Source: Paraurantiacibacter namhicola (GTDB lineage Bacteria > Pseudomonadota > Alphaproteobacteria > Sphingomonadales > Sphingomonadaceae). Taken from it: 64,000 nt of DNA. A program made the translations under genes and the position numbers. Shown here piece by piece: positions 52,303 through 61,933 of the stretch. The stretch spans positions 2,155,001 to 2,219,000 of the forward strand of contig NZ_CP016545.1 of the NCBI RefSeq assembly GCF_001687545.1, in the 5' to 3' direction. The notes under the pieces were generated by a model. It did no database searches and was not told the origin of the DNA. It saw only the letters and a list, made by a program, of their open reading frames with translations. The first letter of the stretch is position 1. Each line of letters starts with the position of its first letter.

Positions 52303-54861
52303 TTAGAGCGTGCGCTCTTCCTCGTTCACCTCGAACACTTCCAGCTGGTCGCCAGCCTTGATGTCGTTGGTGTCGGCCAGGACCACGCCGCATTCCAGGC
52401 CCGCGCGGACTTCGTCCACATCGTCCTTGAAGCGGCGGAGGCTGGCGATGGTGGTGGCGGAGACAATGACATCGTCGCGCGTGAGACGGGCGTGGAGGCC
52501 CTTGCGGATGACGCCTTCTTCCACCAGCAGACCGGCCGCCTTGTCCTTCTTGCCTGACTTGAAGACTTCCTTGACCTGTGCACGGCCGACCACGTTCTCG
52601 ACCTTGAGCGGGCCGAGTTCGCCGATCATTTCCTTCGTGACGTCGTCGGTCAGGTGATAGATGACATCGTAATACATCATCCGCACGCCATCGCGCTTCA
52701 CCAGGTCACGCGCCTTGGGGTTGGGACGCACGCCGAAGCCGATGATCGGCGCGCCGGATGCTGCTGCCAGCGTCACGTCGCTTTCGGTGATGGCGCCAAC
52801 GCCTGCATGCAGCACGCGCACCTTGATATCGTCGTTCGAAAGGTTGTGCAGCGCGTTCACGATCGCTTCCACGCTGCCCTGCACGTCCGCCTTCACAACG
52901 CACGGCCATTCGATGACGTTCGCCTGGTTGAACATGGTGTCGAAGCTGGTCGGGGCCAGCGCAGTGCGCTTTTCCGTGGCCTTTTCCTGGCGGTACTGCG
53001 CCACTTCGCGGGCACGCGCTTCGTTCTCCACCACGGTCAGCACGTCGCCAGCGGACGGCACGCCGCCCAGGCCCAGCACTTCCACCGGCATGGAGGGGCC
53101 GGCTTCCTTGATCTGCTTGCCGGCATCGTTGACCACGGCGCGCACGCGGCCGCTTTCCGTACCGACGACGAAGGTATCGCCGCGCTTCAGCGTGCCGCGC
53201 GTCACCAGCACGGTGGCAACGGGGCCGCGGCCCTTGTCCAGCTGCGCTTCGATCACGGTGGCTTCGGCGTCGCGGTCCGGGCGAGCCTTCAGCTCGAGCA
53301 ATTCGGCCTGCAGCGCGATCTTCTCCAGCAGCTCGTCCAGCCCGGTGCCTTCAGTCGCAGAGACTTCCACGTCCTGCACGTCGCCGCTCATCTTTTCCAC
53401 GATCACTTCGTGTTCCAGCAGGCGGTTGCGGACATTGTCGGGATTGGCTTCCGGCTTGTCGATCTTGTTTATCGCCACGATCATCGGGACGCCGGCTGCC
53501 TTGGTGTGATTGATGGCCTCGATCGTCTGCGGCATGATGCCGTCATCCGCTGCCACCACCAGCACCACGATATCCGTCACATTGGCGCCGCGCTGGCGCA
53601 TTTCGGTGAAGGCGGCGTGGCCCGGCGTGTCGAGGAAGGTGACGGTATCGCCGCCCTTGGTCTTCACCTGATAACTGCCGATGTGCTGCGTGATGCCGCC
53701 GGCTTCGCCCTTGGTCACCTTGGTGCCGCGAAGGGCGTCCAGCAGGCTGGTCTTGCCGTGATCGACATGGCCCATGATCGTCACCACCGGCGGACGCGGC
53801 TTCAGCGTTTCTGCCGGATCCACATCCTCTTCCACGGCGATGTCGACATCGGCCTCGGAAACGCGGGTAATGTTGTGGCCGAACTGCTCCACCAGCAGCT
53901 CTGCAGTGTCCTGGTCGATGGTCTGGTTGACCGTCACCATCATGTCGAGGTTGAACAGCTCCTTCACCAGGTCTGCGCCCTTCTCGCCCATGCGCTTGGC
54001 CAGTTCGCCAACCGTGATGGCTTCGGGCACGACCACGTCGCGGACCTGCTTCTCGCGCGGCTTATTGCTGCCACCACCCTGCAGGCGACGTTCCTTCTCG
54101 CGCGCACGCTTCAGCGCGGCGAGGCTGCGGGCACGGCGGCCCTCGTCCTCGTTCAGCGCCTTGTTGACGGTCAGCTTGCCGCTGCGGCGCTTGTCCGCGC
54201 CGGTCGTCGCGCCGCCACGGGCGGGCTTTTCTTCCTTCTTCTTCGCCGGGCGCTTGATTTCGGGGCGCGCCACGGGAGAGAACTTGCGGGCTGCGGGACG
54301 GCCGGCTGCACTGGCATCGCCATCGGCCTCGCCAGCGGCGGAGGCATCGGCAGAGGCATCGGCGGCGGCGTCCTGCGCCTGCGTTTCGGCCTTGGCCTGC
54401 TTCTTGGCGTCTTCGGCAGCCTGCTTCTCGGCTTCCTCGGCGGCCTTCTTGTTATCCTCGGCGCGCTGCTTCTCGTCCTTGGCGGCCTTCACGGCCTTCT
54501 GGTCGTCGCGCTTGCGGGCTTCTTCCGCCAGGCGCAGGCGCTCTTCCTCGGCTTCGCGCTGAAGGCGGGCGACGCGTTCCTGCGGCGTCTCGTCGGAGGC
54601 GGCCGGCTTCTTCTTCGCGGCAGGCGCGGGCGTTGGCGCAGGCTCAGGCGCCGGAGCGGGCGCAGGTGCGACTTCCGCCTCGGGTGCGGGCGTTGCCGCC
54701 GGTTCCTCGCCCGGCTTCACGAGCTTGCGGCGACGCTTCACCTCGACCGCGACCTTGTTGGTGCGGCCATGGCTGAAGGTCTGCTTGACCTCGCCCGGCT
54801 GGCTACCCTTCAGGCTCAACGGCTTGCGGGTGCGGGTCGGCTTGTTGTCGCTATCGCTCAT
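52303..54861 (-). CDS. infB: Translation initiation factor IF-2
   Basis: An 852-residue IF-2. The long, charged, Ala/Glu/Lys-rich N-terminal region (about 1-260) is low complexity. IF2_N sequence follows. The G domain begins near 357: [14 protein letters not shown] (G1), DTPGHAAF (G3) and NKIDKP (G4). Domains II and the C-terminal fMet-tRNA-binding domain complete it; the last residues are [16 protein letters not shown]. It brings initiator tRNA to the 30S subunit. Confidence 0.98.
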   Translation of the reverse strand: MSDSDNKPTRTRKPLSLKGSQPGEVKQTFSHGRTNKVAVEVKRRRKLVKPGEEPAATPAPEAEVAPAPAPAPEPAPTPAPAAKKKPAASDETPQERVARLQREAEEERLRLAEEARKRDDQKAVKAAKDEKQRAEDNKKAAEEAEKQAAEDAKKQAKAETQAQDAAADASADASAAGEADGDASAAGRPAARKFSPVARPEIKRPAKKKEEKPARGGATTGADKRRSGKLTVNKALNEDEGRRARSLAALKRAREKERRLQGGGSNKPREKQVRDVVVPEAITVGELAKRMGEKGADLVKELFNLDMMVTVNQTIDQDTAELLVEQFGHNITRVSEADVDIAVEEDVDPAETLKPRPPVVTIMGHVDHGKTSLLDALRGTKVTKGEAGGITQHIGSYQVKTKGGDTVTFLDTPGHAAFTEMRQRGANVTDIVVLVVAADDGIMPQTIEAINHTKAAGVPMIVAINKIDKPEANPDNVRNRLLEHEVIVEKMSGDVQDVEVSATEGTGLDELLEKIALQAELLELKARPDRDAEATVIEAQLDKGRGPVATVLVTRGTLKRGDTFVVGTESGRVRAVVNDAGKQIKEAGPSMPVEVLGLGGVPSAGDVLTVVENEARAREVAQYRQEKATEKRTALAPTSFDTMFNQANVIEWPCVVKADVQGSVEAIVNALHNLSNDDIKVRVLHAGVGAITESDVTLAAASGAPIIGFGVRPNPKARDLVKRDGVRMMYYDVIYHLTDDVTKEMIGELGPLKVENVVGRAQVKEVFKSGKKDKAAGLLVEEGVIRKGLHARLTRDDVIVSATTIASLRRFKDDVDEVRAGLECGVVLADTNDIKAGDQLEVFEVNEEERTL

Positions 54862-54942
54862 AAAACTACCAATAATCCTTCAAATCTCATTCGTCACCGC
54901 CCCAATTGCGCCGGGGCAGGCTGGCGCAGCAATTCCGGCCCG

Positions 54943-55650
54943 CTATCCGGGCGGAACCGCTTCGCTTGGGGGACCGGCCCCCAGATAGGTCTGCAGACGC
55001 CGCAGCGGCCCTTCCACACGGGCCGCCGATGGCCTGTCGCCCAGCGCGAGGTGGACGACGTTCTCGCGGCCCAATGCCACAGACAGGGTTGCCCGGTCCA
55101 GTGGCAGGACTGCGCCTTTCAGCTCGGTGCCTTCCGCATCGCTGCCGACACGCCACGCCTGGTCGAGCTTGCGGCTGCCATCATCGCGCGCGTCGGATGC
55201 GTGATACAGGGCCGAGACCTGCCCGGTGCGCGCGGCACGGTCGATCCTGTCAGACCCCAAGATAAGGCGTCCGCTGCGTTTTTCGAGGCCCAGTCGGTCA
55301 AGAAAGCTGCGCACGAGCGCATTTTCGACCAGCTCCGGAAGGTCGCCTGGCACGTCCAGCTTGCCGCTCTTGAACGCACGCGCCAGCGCGCTCTTAAGCC
55401 GGCCATCGGCAATCGCTGCTTCCAGCTCGGGCCGCGCGACTCCGATCCACGCGCCGCGGCCCGGCGCACGGGCCAGCGCATCGGGCAGCACGGCGCCGTC
55501 CGGGCTGACAGCCAGCCGGACGAGCTCTTCGCGCGGAGCAATCCGCCCGGTCAGTATGCAGCGGCGTTCGGGCGCGGTGCCTTTCGCATCGCGCCCGCCG
55601 CTATCCACGGATGTCGGGGAACCTAGGGTCTCATTGCGAGGATTCCGCAT
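54943..55650 (-). CDS. YlxR-like RNA-binding protein (DUF448 plus L7Ae-like)
   Basis: A 235-residue protein with an N-terminal DUF448/YlxR domain: ERRCILTGRIAPREELVRLAVSPDG (about 29-53) and GRGAWIGV (about 67). The C-terminal half QVSALYHASDARDDGSRKLDQAW resembles the L7Ae-type domain fused to YlxR in alphaproteobacteria. ATG 55650 lies 20 bases inside nusA's end. It sits between nusA and infB, the standard place. Confidence 0.88.
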   Translation of the reverse strand: MRNPRNETLGSPTSVDSGGRDAKGTAPERRCILTGRIAPREELVRLAVSPDGAVLPDALARAPGRGAWIGVARPELEAAIADGRLKSALARAFKSGKLDVPGDLPELVENALVRSFLDRLGLEKRSGRLILGSDRIDRAARTGQVSALYHASDARDDGSRKLDQAWRVGSDAEGTELKGAVLPLDRATLSVALGRENVVHLALGDRPSAARVEGPLRRLQTYLGAGPPSEAVPPG

Positions 55651-57298
55651 CGGCGGCCTCCTCTGTTGCGGGCGCGGGTGCGGCAGCCGGTTCTTCGTCT
55701 TCGAACCAGTGTGCACGGGCGGCCATGATGATCTCGTTGCCCTGCTCTTCGGACAGGCCGAACGCGCCCAGCACGCCGCCCCTGTCCTGCTCGCGCTGCG
55801 GACGACGCACAGGCGGGCCATCGGCCAGCTTTTCGGCCGGGCTCTGGCGGCGACGCGGGGCTTCGCGCTTCTTGGCGATCAGTTCGTCCGTGGCGAGGTC
55901 TGCCAGGTCGTCCAGCTCCTTGATGCCGGCCTTGCCCAGCACGACGAGCATCTGCTCGGTCAGGTGCGGGATTTCGGCCAGCGCATCTTCCACGCCCAGT
56001 TCGCGGCGTTCGGCGCGGAAGGTCTCTTCCTGCCGCTGTATGGCTTCCTGCGCGCGGGACTGAAGTTCCTCGGCCAGCTCCTCGTCGAAGCCTTCGATGC
56101 CGGCGAGCTCTTCCAGCTCCACGTAAGCGACTTCTTCCAGTTCCACGAAGCCTTCGGCGACCAGCAGCTGAGAAAGCGTTTCGTCGACGTCCAGCTCTTC
56201 CTCGAACATCTTGGAGCGCTCGGCGAATTCCTTGCTGCGCTTCTCGGAGGCTTCTTCCTCCGTCATGATGTCGATCTGGTGACCGGTAAGCTGGCTGGCA
56301 AGGCGCACGTTCTGGCCGCGGCGACCGATGGCCAGCGAAAGCTGATCGTCCGGCACGACGACTTCGATGCGGCTTTCTTCCTCGTCCAGCACCACGCGCG
56401 CCACGGTGGCGGGCTGCAATGCGTTGACGACGAAGGTTGCGGTGTCATCGCTCCAGGGGATGATGTCGATCTTTTCGCCCTGCAGTTCCTGCACCACGGC
56501 CTGCACGCGGCTGCCCTTCATACCGACGCAGGCGCCGACCGGATCGATGCTGCTGTCGTGGCTGATCACGCCGATCTTGGCGCGGCTGCCCGGGTCGCGG
56601 GCGGCGGCCTTGATCTCGATGATGCCGTCGTAGATTTCGGGCACTTCCTGCGCGAACAGCTTGCGCATGAAATCGGGGTGCGCGCGGCTGAGGAAAATCT
56701 GCGGGCCGCGGTTGTTGCGTTCCACCTTGGTGATCAGCGCGCGGACGCGCTCGCCCACACGGGCAGCTTCGCGCGGGATCTGCTGGTCGCGGCGGATGAC
56801 GCCTTCGGCCCGGCCCAGGTTCACGATGACATGGCCGAATTCGACCGACTTGATGACACCGGTGATGACCTCGCCGGCGCGGTCCTGGAATTCCTCGAAC
56901 TGGCGCTCGCGCTCCGCATCGCGGACCTTCTGGAAGATCACCTGCTTGGCACTCTGCGCGTCGATGCGGCCCAGGTCCACCGGGGGCAGCGGGTCGACGA
57001 TGAAATCGCCAACGCTCGCGCCGTCTTCCAGCTTCTGGGCGGCTTTCAGGTCCACCTGCTTGAAGTAGTCTTCGACTTCCTCGACCACTTCCACGACGCG
57101 CCACAGGCGCAGGTCGCCCGTCAGCGGGTCCAGCTTGGCACGGATATCGTTCTCCGCACCATAGCGGGCACGCGCCGCCTTCTGGATCGCTTCCTCGATC
57201 GCTTCGATGACGATCGCCTTGTCGATCATCTTCTCGCTGGAAACCGCGTTTGCGATCGCGAGCAATTCTGCCTTGTTGGCGGAAATCGGACTGGCCAT
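55631..57298 (-). CDS. nusA: Transcription elongation/termination factor NusA
   Basis: A 555-residue NusA. The N-terminal RNA-polymerase-binding domain covers about 1-130. An S1 domain follows (GEVITGVIKSVEFGHVIVNLGRAEGV, about 140). Two KH domains hold GACVGMKGSRVQAVVQEL (about 250) and SLAIGRRGQNVRLASQLTG (about 317). C-terminal helix-hairpin repeats (LVAEGFVELEEVAYVELEELAGIEGFDEELAEEL, about 375-410) and an acidic end follow. Its ATG overlaps the rimP stop (ATGA). Confidence 0.97.
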   Translation of the reverse strand: MASPISANKAELLAIANAVSSEKMIDKAIVIEAIEEAIQKAARARYGAENDIRAKLDPLTGDLRLWRVVEVVEEVEDYFKQVDLKAAQKLEDGASVGDFIVDPLPPVDLGRIDAQSAKQVIFQKVRDAERERQFEEFQDRAGEVITGVIKSVEFGHVIVNLGRAEGVIRRDQQIPREAARVGERVRALITKVERNNRGPQIFLSRAHPDFMRKLFAQEVPEIYDGIIEIKAAARDPGSRAKIGVISHDSSIDPVGACVGMKGSRVQAVVQELQGEKIDIIPWSDDTATFVVNALQPATVARVVLDEEESRIEVVVPDDQLSLAIGRRGQNVRLASQLTGHQIDIMTEEEASEKRSKEFAERSKMFEEELDVDETLSQLLVAEGFVELEEVAYVELEELAGIEGFDEELAEELQSRAQEAIQRQEETFRAERRELGVEDALAEIPHLTEQMLVVLGKAGIKELDDLADLATDELIAKKREAPRRRQSPAEKLADGPPVRRPQREQDRGGVLGAFGLSEEQGNEIIMAARAHWFEDEEPAAAPAPATEEAADAESSQ

Positions 57299-57861
57299 CA
57301 GTCGTCTGCCTCTTCTGTTTCTTCGGGTTGTTCGATGATTTCGTCCGCGCCGCTCATATCCTGCGGTTTGGACGCGGCAATCAGCTTGTCCGTCAGGACC
57401 AGCTTTGCCGAGTGAATTTGGGCAAGCGGCACGGACTTCGTGCCATGCTTGCGGTCTTCAACTGTCACGGTTTCGCCGTCGATGCCCTTCAGCTCCCCGC
57501 GCAGCTTGCGAAGATCGCCGACCTTTTCGGACAGCGAGATGTTCACATCGTGCCCGGCCCAGTTGGCGAAATCCGCACGCCGAGTCAGCGGGCGGTCAAT
57601 GCCGGGGCTGGAGACTTCGAGGTTGTACGCGCCTTCGACCAGCACCTCGCCGCCGTCCTCGACCGCGTCGATCCGGTCGGACACGGCGCGCGACAATGCC
57701 ATGCACTGATCCACCACCAATTGTCCGGTTGCCGGGTCTTCGGCCATGATCTGCAGCGCGCGTTCCTCGCCGCTGCCAGTCATCTTCACGCGCACGAGGT
57801 CGAAGCCGAGCTTTTCAGCTTCGGGTTCGATCACTTCTGTAAGGCGCGCAATATCGGCCAT
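57298..57861 (-). CDS. rimP: Ribosome maturation factor RimP
   Basis: A 187-residue RimP. MADIARLTEVIEPEAEKLGFDLVRVKMTG begins the alpha-beta domain, CMALSRAVSDRIDAVE (about 57) and YNLEVSSPGIDRPLTRRADF (about 80) are signatures. ATG 57861 follows GGAG at a good distance. A longer frame upstream to 57963 lacks family similarity. It helps 30S assembly and heads the nusA-infB operon. Confidence 0.95.
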   Translation of the reverse strand: MADIARLTEVIEPEAEKLGFDLVRVKMTGSGEERALQIMAEDPATGQLVVDQCMALSRAVSDRIDAVEDGGEVLVEGAYNLEVSSPGIDRPLTRRADFANWAGHDVNISLSEKVGDLRKLRGELKGIDGETVTVEDRKHGTKSVPLAQIHSAKLVLTDKLIAASKPQDMSGADEIIEQPEETEEADD

Positions 57862-57990
57862 TCGGTCTCCGTTCAGCAGTCCCTTGTCACAAAGGCGTTT
57901 CGGGCCGGCCCCTTGCGGCGCCAGCATCCAAACCTTGGTAACAATGTCGGGATGAGTGGGCATGTAGGCGGGCTTACTAAGGAAAGCAAT

Positions 57991-58677
57991 ATGCTGTTTC
58001 GACTATCGACGATAGCCGCATGCGCTGCGCTGGCGGCTGGCTGCGACGCGCCGCCACCACCGCCGCCGCCCGATCCGATCCCGACAATCGAAGTTCCGCC
58101 CCCTCCGCCGGACTCGGTCGCTGAAAACGCGCCGCCGGCAGCCCCGCCCCCGCCCAATCGCTGGTGCCCGCCCTATCCGAAGGGCGCGACCCCGCCGCCT
58201 GATGCGCCCACGCCGGAAGAGTGCACCGAGATCGAGAACCAGATGGCGCTGGAACGCCGCCGCGCGGACGAGAAAATGCTCGCGGAGGCAGAACGTGACG
58301 GCGACCTGCCGCCCTTCGACCAGCGAACGGACCCGAACCCGGATCGCGGCAGCTGGATGCAGCAGCTCGTCCCCGACCGCGCGCCGGAAAGCGAAAACGC
58401 CTGCGTCTTCACCGAACGCCCGCGAAAGGCGCGGCCGAAGAACCTGGTAGTGCAGGCGAGCAGCGGCAACATGGACCTGCTGGCCGACGGTTTCGTCCTG
58501 GGACATGACCACGCCATCGGCTTCGTGGAAGCCGGTTTCATGGCGAACAAGCCGGTGATCGCCGTTCGCAAGGGCATGCCGGATCTGTGGATCGAGCCGA
58601 AAACGCCGATCCGCTATGTCGTGCTGCGCATCGGTGCGGACGAGTTTCGCTGCGTGCGCTGGGACGGGCGGGACTAA
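57991..58677 (+). CDS. Proline-rich hypothetical lipoprotein
   Basis: A 228-residue protein with a lipoprotein signal (MLFRLSTIAACAALAAGC, Cys 18). A long Pro-rich stretch (about 21-75) with runs of seven and five prolines follows, likely extended and periplasm-spanning. The C-terminal domain (about 130-228) contains ASSGNMDLLADGFVLGHDHAIGFVEAGFMANKPVIAV, unrecognised. ATG 57991 follows AAGGAAAG. Its stop overlaps that of the convergent gene by four bases. Confidence 0.75.
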   Translation: MLFRLSTIAACAALAAGCDAPPPPPPPDPIPTIEVPPPPPDSVAENAPPAAPPPPNRWCPPYPKGATPPPDAPTPEECTEIENQMALERRRADEKMLAEAERDGDLPPFDQRTDPNPDRGSWMQQLVPDRAPESENACVFTERPRKARPKNLVVQASSGNMDLLADGFVLGHDHAIGFVEAGFMANKPVIAVRKGMPDLWIEPKTPIRYVVLRIGADEFRCVRWDGRD

Positions 58678-59525
58678 TCCAGGCCGAAGCCGCGCTTCTC
58701 CAGCGTGATCCGGCCCTGCTCCACCAGCCACAGCGAATTGTTAGCCGTCGTGATCACGTAGTATCCGTCCGGGAAATAGAAGCTGGTGAAGACGTGGATC
58801 TCGCTCGGGACCGGGCCGCGCACGTATGAAATGCCGGGCCGCGCACTGCTGGCTTCGGGCGCATCCGGCGCGCCGAACGGCAGGTCGAAGCAGGTGTTCA
58901 TGTACCGGGTCGTGGAGACCACCTGACCCCCGGCATCTATCGTCGCGAGGTAATGCCCGCCGATGGGATAGCTGGCTTCCTCCAGCGTAGAGGTCAGGAG
59001 ATAGAAGGGAATGTTACCCTCCTCGTCCGGAGGCAGGGTCAGCGTGTTTGGCGAGCTGTCGCTGCACAGCCCGAACTCTTCCTCCACCATCGCGGCGAGG
59101 GCCGGGACACGGGCCTGCGCCATGCGCACGGCCAGCGGGGACAGCCGCTGGGGATCGCCCAGCCGCGCGCCCCCGCCCGTGACCGTGCTGCCGTCCACGG
59201 TGTAGCGGGCAAATTCCATCATCTGGCCGTCAACGTCCTGCAGGAACACCGCATCCAGCATGTTGTCGCCATCGCGTTCCAGCACGACGTAGCCGCGCGG
59301 ATTGGCGATGGCGCTTGCATCCACCTCGTCCAGCAGCGCGTCGGTCGCATGCCATGCCGCCTGGTCGTAGAGGTACATCTGCCGCCCGCGCTGCTCGGAG
59401 AAAGCGATCTGCACGCTCTCCTCCCCGGTGATCACTTCGGTCGCAGTCACCTGCGCGTGAACCGTACCAGCCGAAACGGGCATCGCCGCCAGTGCGAGCG
59501 CCATGGTGAATTGCCGCAATGTCAT
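58674..59525 (-). CDS. Exported hypothetical protein
   Basis: A 283-residue protein with a signal peptide (MTLRQFTMALALAAMPVSAGTVHAQ). The mature part has no recognised catalytic motif. Two Cys pairs are likely disulfides (GLCSDSSPN and NTCFDLPFG). The C-terminal part reads VFTSFYFPDGYYVITTANNSLWLVEQGRITLEKRG, beta-rich. It lies 30 bp after another exported-protein gene. The role is unknown. Confidence 0.72.
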   Translation of the reverse strand: MTLRQFTMALALAAMPVSAGTVHAQVTATEVITGEESVQIAFSEQRGRQMYLYDQAAWHATDALLDEVDASAIANPRGYVVLERDGDNMLDAVFLQDVDGQMMEFARYTVDGSTVTGGGARLGDPQRLSPLAVRMAQARVPALAAMVEEEFGLCSDSSPNTLTLPPDEEGNIPFYLLTSTLEEASYPIGGHYLATIDAGGQVVSTTRYMNTCFDLPFGAPDAPEASSARPGISYVRGPVPSEIHVFTSFYFPDGYYVITTANNSLWLVEQGRITLEKRGFGLD

Positions 59526-59555
59526 GTCCCTACCCCCTGCGGAGGGAGGCTAGCG

Positions 59556-60419
59556 TCACTGTGCAGGGCGCGCCAGTACGATTATCCCGCCCGGGCCGCT
59601 CAGCACGCGCCTGTCCGGACCGTCGGCGCTGTAACGCTCCAGCGTCTCGTAAGCCTTCGCGAGCTGCGCGGCCTGCGCGGATTCCGGCTCGTCGCAGCCG
59701 GTGCGGAAGGGTTCGCGGCGCACGGCCTTGGACGGGCTCATCATGTCCGAATACCAGATCCACTGGTAATAGGCGCAGCCCGTGCGGATAGTCGTGCGCA
59801 GGCCTGCCACCACCAGCTCCACATCGGCAACCGGCTCGCCATCGAGCGAGACGATCCGCCATTCGCCGAACGTCGTTGCCGGGTCCCACTGGGTGTATCC
59901 TTGCGGATTGGCCACAGTCTCCTCAACCCGGCGCGCGACCAGCGGTCCTGACGGGGTGGAGATGGCCAGCCGGCCGTCCTCGCGGATCGTGAATTCGCGG
60001 CTGGCGGACAGGACTTGCGGCAGCGCCTCCTCCGCCGGGCTCAGCCCGCGGGCGCACATGGCCATGATCGGGCCATCCTTGCCCTCGATGGCCGGAAACG
60101 CGCGCGCGATGGGCGCGAAATCCAGCGTGTCGCCTGCAATCCGGTAATCGCCGGTATCGTACACGCATTGCGATTGCATGTGCCACCAGTCTTCCCCGAA
60201 TACGAGCAGCATGCGGGTATATTGCGGAGCATCGCCAGCAACCTGCTCGACCTCCCACTGGCCCAACAGCGTCCGGATCGGATCGGCGGCAGGCGCGGCC
60301 TCGTCCGCCTCGGGACTGGCCATCGACGACTGCGTGGATGACGGGGAAGGTTCCTGCGAGCACGAGGCCAGCAGGGCGGCAGGGAGGAGCGCGGCGGCGC
60401 TTGTGAGATATCGACCCAT
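59556..60419 (-). CDS. Lipoprotein with two META/HslJ-like domains (candidate)
   Basis: A 287-residue lipoprotein (lipobox LLASC, Cys 20). Residues 48-170 start LLGQWEVEQVAGD and have SQCVYDTGDYRIAGDTLDF and MAMCARGLSPAEEALPQVLSASREFTIREDGRLAIST, the strand order and Cys pair of META/HslJ domains. A second copy starts FGEWRIVSLDGEPVADVEL (about 190) with TGCAYYQWIW. The domain call is from pattern and was not tested. META-domain proteins are linked to envelope stress and novobiocin resistance. It lies next to the psp locus. Confidence 0.65.
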   Translation of the reverse strand: MGRYLTSAAALLPAALLASCSQEPSPSSTQSSMASPEADEAAPAADPIRTLLGQWEVEQVAGDAPQYTRMLLVFGEDWWHMQSQCVYDTGDYRIAGDTLDFAPIARAFPAIEGKDGPIMAMCARGLSPAEEALPQVLSASREFTIREDGRLAISTPSGPLVARRVEETVANPQGYTQWDPATTFGEWRIVSLDGEPVADVELVVAGLRTTIRTGCAYYQWIWYSDMMSPSKAVRREPFRTGCDEPESAQAAQLAKAYETLERYSADGPDRRVLSGPGGIIVLARPAQ

Positions 60420-60456
60420 GTAACCTCGTTACATCAGTGCGGATCGCGGGGCAATC

Positions 60457-61476
60457 CTACTCCGAAAGGCCATGCTTCTTTATGCAGTGGCGCAGCTGGT
60501 CATAGGTCAGGCCGAGCGCTTTGGCCGTCTGCCGCTGGTTCCAGCGGTTCGCGCCCAGCGCATGTTCCACGATTGCGCGCTCATGTGCGTCGACCGCGCC
60601 GCGAAGGTCGTCGATTGAGTCGTAATTTTCCGCTGGCTGCGGCGCAGTGTCCTTTGCCGGTCCGCTCGTGTCCTCTGCCGGGCGCGGCGTGGCGGCGGGT
60701 TTCCACGGGCTGTCGAACGGGTCGAACTGGACATGGCCGATGGGGTTTTCCTGGTCATCCCAGCGATAGACCGCGCGCTCGATCACATTGCGCAGCTCGC
60801 GCACATTGCCGGGCCAGGGATGGTCTTCCAGCTGGCGCTCGACATGTTCTGCAAAGCCCGGCCATTTCTCCCAGCCAATCTCCGCGCCCATGCGGCGTCC
60901 GAAATAATCCGCCAGCACGCCGATATCGCCATCGCGCACGCGCAGCGGCGGAAGGGTAATGACCTCGAAGCTCAGCCGATCCAGCAAATCGGCGCGGAAC
61001 GAACCTTCCTCCGCCCGGCGCGGCAGATCGTCATTCGTGGCCGCCACGATGCGCACGTCCACCCGGATCGGGCGGCTGGAACCGATACGCGTCACCTCGC
61101 CATATTCCACCGCGCGCAGCAGGCGTTCTTGCGCGCCCATGCTCAGCGTGGCCAGTTCGTCGAGGAACAGCGTGCCCTGGTCGGCTTCCTCGAACCGTCC
61201 GGCCCGCGCCTTGGTAGCGCCGGTGAATGCCCCGGCCTCATGCCCGAACAGCTCCGCCTCGATCAGCGTTTCCGGCAGCGCGGCGCAATTCATGGTCACC
61301 AGCGGCTCGCCCCAGCGGGGGGACAGGCGGTGCAGGCGTTCGGCAATCAGTTCCTTGCCCGTCCCGCGCTCGCCGATAACCAGGACGGGGCGGCGCATGG
61401 GCGCGGCGCGGCTGGTCCGCTCCACCGCTTCCAGGAAGGCTTCCGACTGACCGACGAACTGGGTTTCCCGCTGCAT
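60457..61476 (-). CDS. pspF: Phage-shock operon activator PspF (sigma54-dependent)
   Basis: A 339-residue enhancer-binding protein with no receiver domain, as in PspF. The AAA+ domain (about 7-240) has Walker A GERGTGKE (about 33), the sigma54 loop GAFTGA (about 80), Walker B LFLDELATLS (about 100) and the sensor RDGDIGVLADYFG. A Fis-type helix-turn-helix closes it (ANRWNQRQTAKALGLTYDQLRHCIKKHG, about 308-335). It activates the divergent psp operon and is itself held off by PspA. Start at ATG 61476 (MQRETQFVGQSEAF). An upstream in-frame ATG at 61539 would reach the promoter. Confidence 0.93.
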   Translation of the reverse strand: MQRETQFVGQSEAFLEAVERTSRAAPMRRPVLVIGERGTGKELIAERLHRLSPRWGEPLVTMNCAALPETLIEAELFGHEAGAFTGATKARAGRFEEADQGTLFLDELATLSMGAQERLLRAVEYGEVTRIGSSRPIRVDVRIVAATNDDLPRRAEEGSFRADLLDRLSFEVITLPPLRVRDGDIGVLADYFGRRMGAEIGWEKWPGFAEHVERQLEDHPWPGNVRELRNVIERAVYRWDDQENPIGHVQFDPFDSPWKPAATPRPAEDTSGPAKDTAPQPAENYDSIDDLRGAVDAHERAIVEHALGANRWNQRQTAKALGLTYDQLRHCIKKHGLSE

Positions 61477-61576
61477 GGCCAAACTATAGGAAATTTCACC
61501 ACCCTTTGGCAATCCACACCGTATCAACAGCCGATGCAACCCGACGAACCGCCTGAAATCAGGGCTTTGGGCAGTT

Positions 61577-61592
61577 TGGCACGCCCCTTGCT
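61577..61592 (+). promoter_or_regulatory. Sigma54 (RpoN) promoter of the psp operon
   Basis: TGGCACGCCCCTTGCT, with the -24 GG (TGGCAC at 61577-61582) and -12 GC (TTGC at 61588-61591) at the exact spacing of sigma54 promoters. It lies 37 bp upstream of the first ATG of the operon and faces away from pspF. Confidence 0.92.
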
Positions 61593-61628
61593 ATTACCTG
61601 AACAACAAGATCGTCAGGGAGTTCAATC

Positions 61629-61784
61629 ATGTTCCAGAAAGTCACCAAGGCAGACAAGGTCGGCATCGCAGCCTGCGTCAGCGTCCTTGCGATGGTGGTG
61701 TTCAATATCGTGGTCCTGGCCAGCGAAACCGGCATCACGCCGGAAATGCTGACCGCTACCACGCCGTTGGTTTCCGTGGCATGA
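61629..61784 (+). CDS. 51-residue membrane protein at the head of the psp operon
   Basis: A 51-residue protein starting MFQKVTKADKVGIAACVSVLAMV. A single hydrophobic helix spans about residues 11-31, with a short charged N-terminus and a Thr-rich C-terminal tail. It is too short for most automatic annotations. It is the first gene after the sigma54 promoter, and its TGA overlaps an ATG of the downstream pspA frame (ATGA at 61781), so translation may be coupled. By size and topology it could play a role like PspB/PspG or a small membrane sensor; no family is recognised. Confidence 0.65.
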   Translation: MFQKVTKADKVGIAACVSVLAMVVFNIVVLASETGITPEMLTATTPLVSVA

Positions 61785-61933
61785 GCATTGAGGACAACAG
61801 GCTGGTTCCCGAGCGGGACGAGGATGACGGCGCGCGCCGTTCGCGGCTTGACCGCGAGATTGAGCGTCTGCGCACCACACCCTCCCCCGCTTCGGGCCCG
61901 GCCACCCGCAGCTTCAATTCCGGAGTAAACTGG

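Noticed and set aside
52654-55626. A 990-codon plus-strand open frame opposite infB and ylxR
   Set aside because: Its Leu/Gly/His-rich sequence is the reverse of the Ala/Glu/Lys-rich IF-2 linker. IF-2 itself is unmistakable.
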